Shown here: one piece after another, positions 63,057 through 64,000 of the stretch | Position numbering within the stretch: position 1 is the stretch's first letter | Layout of the letters: each line of letters begins with the position of its first letter | Source: Deltaproteobacteria bacterium | GTDB lineage: Bacteria > Desulfobacterota > GWC2-55-46 | Direction of reading: 5' to 3' | Length of the DNA stretch: 64,000 nucleotides | Assembly (NCBI GenBank): GCA_019912665.1 | Contig: JAIOIE010000018.1 | Coordinates: forward strand, 124,001-188,000 | Made by a program: the position numbers and the translations under genes | The notes under the pieces: generated by a model | What the model saw: only the letters and a program-made list of their open reading frames with translations | The model's database searches: none | Told to the model about the DNA's origin: nothing

Positions 63057-64000
63057 TCAGCCCGCCTGAACCGCGGGCCTGTTCTCGGCCTTTATGACAG
63101 TAAGGAACTCCTCTATTGTCATCGGCGGAAGAGTTGCCCCTCCCCGGAGTCTCGGGGATACCTGCCTCGACTCGGTCTCCTTGTCGCCTATGACGAGCTG
63201 GTAGGGGACCTTCCGTAGCTGCGCCTCTCTCACCTTGAAGCCGAGCTTCTCGTTTCTTATGTCGAGCTCCGCCCTTATGCCCTCGGCCTTGAGCCTCTTA
63301 TGGACCTCGCCGGCGAAGTCGTCGTTCCTTTCGGTCACGGTCAGGACTATCGCCTGGACCGGCGCGAGCCAGACCGGGAAAGCGCCGGCATAGTGCTCTA
63401 CAAGGCAGCCGAAGAAACGTTCAAGCGACCCCATGAGCGCCCTGTGTATCATTATGGGCCTGCTCTCGCCGCCATTCTCGTCCCTGTACGTGACGTCGAA
63501 CCTCTCGGGAAGGTTGAAGTCGACCTGTATGGTCGAGCACTGCCATGCCCTTCCGAGGACATCCTTTATCTTTATGTCTATCTTCGGGCCGTAGAAGACC
63601 CCCTCGCCCGGGTCTATGCTGTATTTCAATCCCTGGGATTCGAGCGCGCCCTTAAGGGCGGACTCGGCCTTCGCCCAGTTCTCGAGGCTCCCGACGTACT
63701 TCTCGGGCCTGGTGCTCAAGTATATATCAAATTCGCTGAATCCAAAAGAATTTAATACAAAAAGGGTAAATTTCAGGACCCCCTTTATCTCGTCCTCGAG
63801 CTGATTCGGGGTCATGAATATGTGCGCGTCGTCCTGGGTGAAGCCCCTGACCCTCAAAAGCCCGTGCAGAGCGCCGGAGCGCTCGTATCTGTATACCGTG
63901 CCGAGCTCCGCGTAGCGTATGGGCAGGTCCCTGTAGCTACGGAGCTGGCTCTTGTATATGCTTATGTGGAACGGGCAGTTCATGGGCTTGACTATATAGT
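63057..64000 (-). CDS. thrS: Threonyl-tRNA synthetase, C-terminal part (5' end outside window)
   Basis: The frame is open to the right edge. Visible are the class II core from the zinc-ligand Cys in KPMNCPFH, motif 2 ([20 protein letters not shown]), the [12 protein letters not shown] stretch, motif 3 [20 protein letters not shown] and the anticodon-binding domain ([13 protein letters not shown] to the C-terminus). It charges tRNA-Thr. It is the first visible gene of thrS-infC-rpmI-rplT-pheS-pheT-ihfA. Confidence 0.96.
   Translation of the reverse strand, partial: YIVKPMNCPFHISIYKSQLRSYRDLPIRYAELGTVYRYERSGALHGLLRVRGFTQDDAHIFMTPNQLEDEIKGVLKFTLFVLNSFGFSEFDIYLSTRPEKYVGSLENWAKAESALKGALESQGLKYSIDPGEGVFYGPKIDIKIKDVLGRAWQCSTIQVDFNLPERFDVTYRDENGGESRPIMIHRALMGSLERFFGCLVEHYAGAFPVWLAPVQAIVLTVTERNDDFAGEVHKRLKAEGIRAELDIRNEKLGFKVREAQLRKVPYQLVIGDKETESRQVSPRLRGGATLPPMTIEEFLTVIKAENRPAVQAG

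Overview
The window looks like a chromosomal segment of a GC-rich (about 60%) Gram-negative bacterium. It carries Kdo genes for LPS, a type II secretion-type machine, a TolC/RND efflux set and an outer-membrane porin. Frequent AGG (Arg) and ATA (Ile) codons despite the high GC, a c-haem chemoreceptor, PilMNO-type secretion genes and small dispersed palindromic repeats recall Desulfobacterota/Nitrospirota-like lineages, but the sequence alone does not fix the taxon. Both window ends cut genes (hrpB on the left, thrS on the right).

Layout. 1-3.8 kb: end of hrpB, a MalY/PatB-type aminotransferase, a small cupredoxin and a thioredoxin-like [2Fe-2S] ferredoxin. 3.9-10.3 kb: tRNA-Asp and tRNA-Val, then the protein quality-control block tig-clpP-clpX-lon (minus strand), headed by tRNA-Leu. 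10.6-12.8 kb: a chemoreceptor with a CxxCH haem motif. 13-19.2 kb: a haem-copper oxidase-superfamily locus (subunit I, CuA subunit II, two tiny membrane subunits, SCO, a cytochrome b/ferredoxin/MvhD fusion and a small membrane protein). 19.6-22.9 kb: a lipoprotein, a porin and several dispersed repeats. 22.9-27.3 kb: kdsB-pyrG-kdsA-kdsD. 27.6-30.8 kb: tRNA-Leu, BON lipoprotein, lytic transglycosylase, TPR protein, DUF1540 protein. 30.8-36.3 kb: norC-norB-norQ-norD (cNOR) with a possible extra exported protein at its head. 36.4-42.9 kb: arsR-DUF2892-tolC-hlyD-RND efflux operon. 43-52 kb: secretion/pseudopilus operon (gspD, three pseudopilins, gspF, gspE, pilMNO, gspC/pilP-like). 52.6-57.1 kb: SnoaL-like protein, DUF389 membrane protein, single-chain MmeI-like restriction-modification enzyme. 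57.2-64 kb: tRNA-Pro, merR, ihfA, pheT, pheS, rplT, rpmI, infC, thrS.

The most interesting part is the NO/O2 respiration theme. The subunit I at 16.3-17.8 kb keeps all six metal-binding histidines, but the usual active-site tyrosine (His+4 in the HPxxY loop) is glutamine. That change has been reported for B-family haem-copper enzymes proposed or shown to reduce NO (eNOR-like). A separate canonical cNOR cluster lies 14 kb away. Three transcription units (the small-subunit/CuA unit, the SCO-cytochrome b unit and the nor unit) each carry a TGAyn-N2-nGTCA palindrome placed about 41 bp upstream of the start point predicted from a possible -10 box. This suggests one CRP/FNR-family regulator controls all three.

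Other points: infC appears to start at a rare AUA codon; a 125-bp palindromic MITE-like element occurs twice; the secretion operon has a terminator hairpin in its leader; and the restriction-modification gene has an AT-richer recognition-domain segment.
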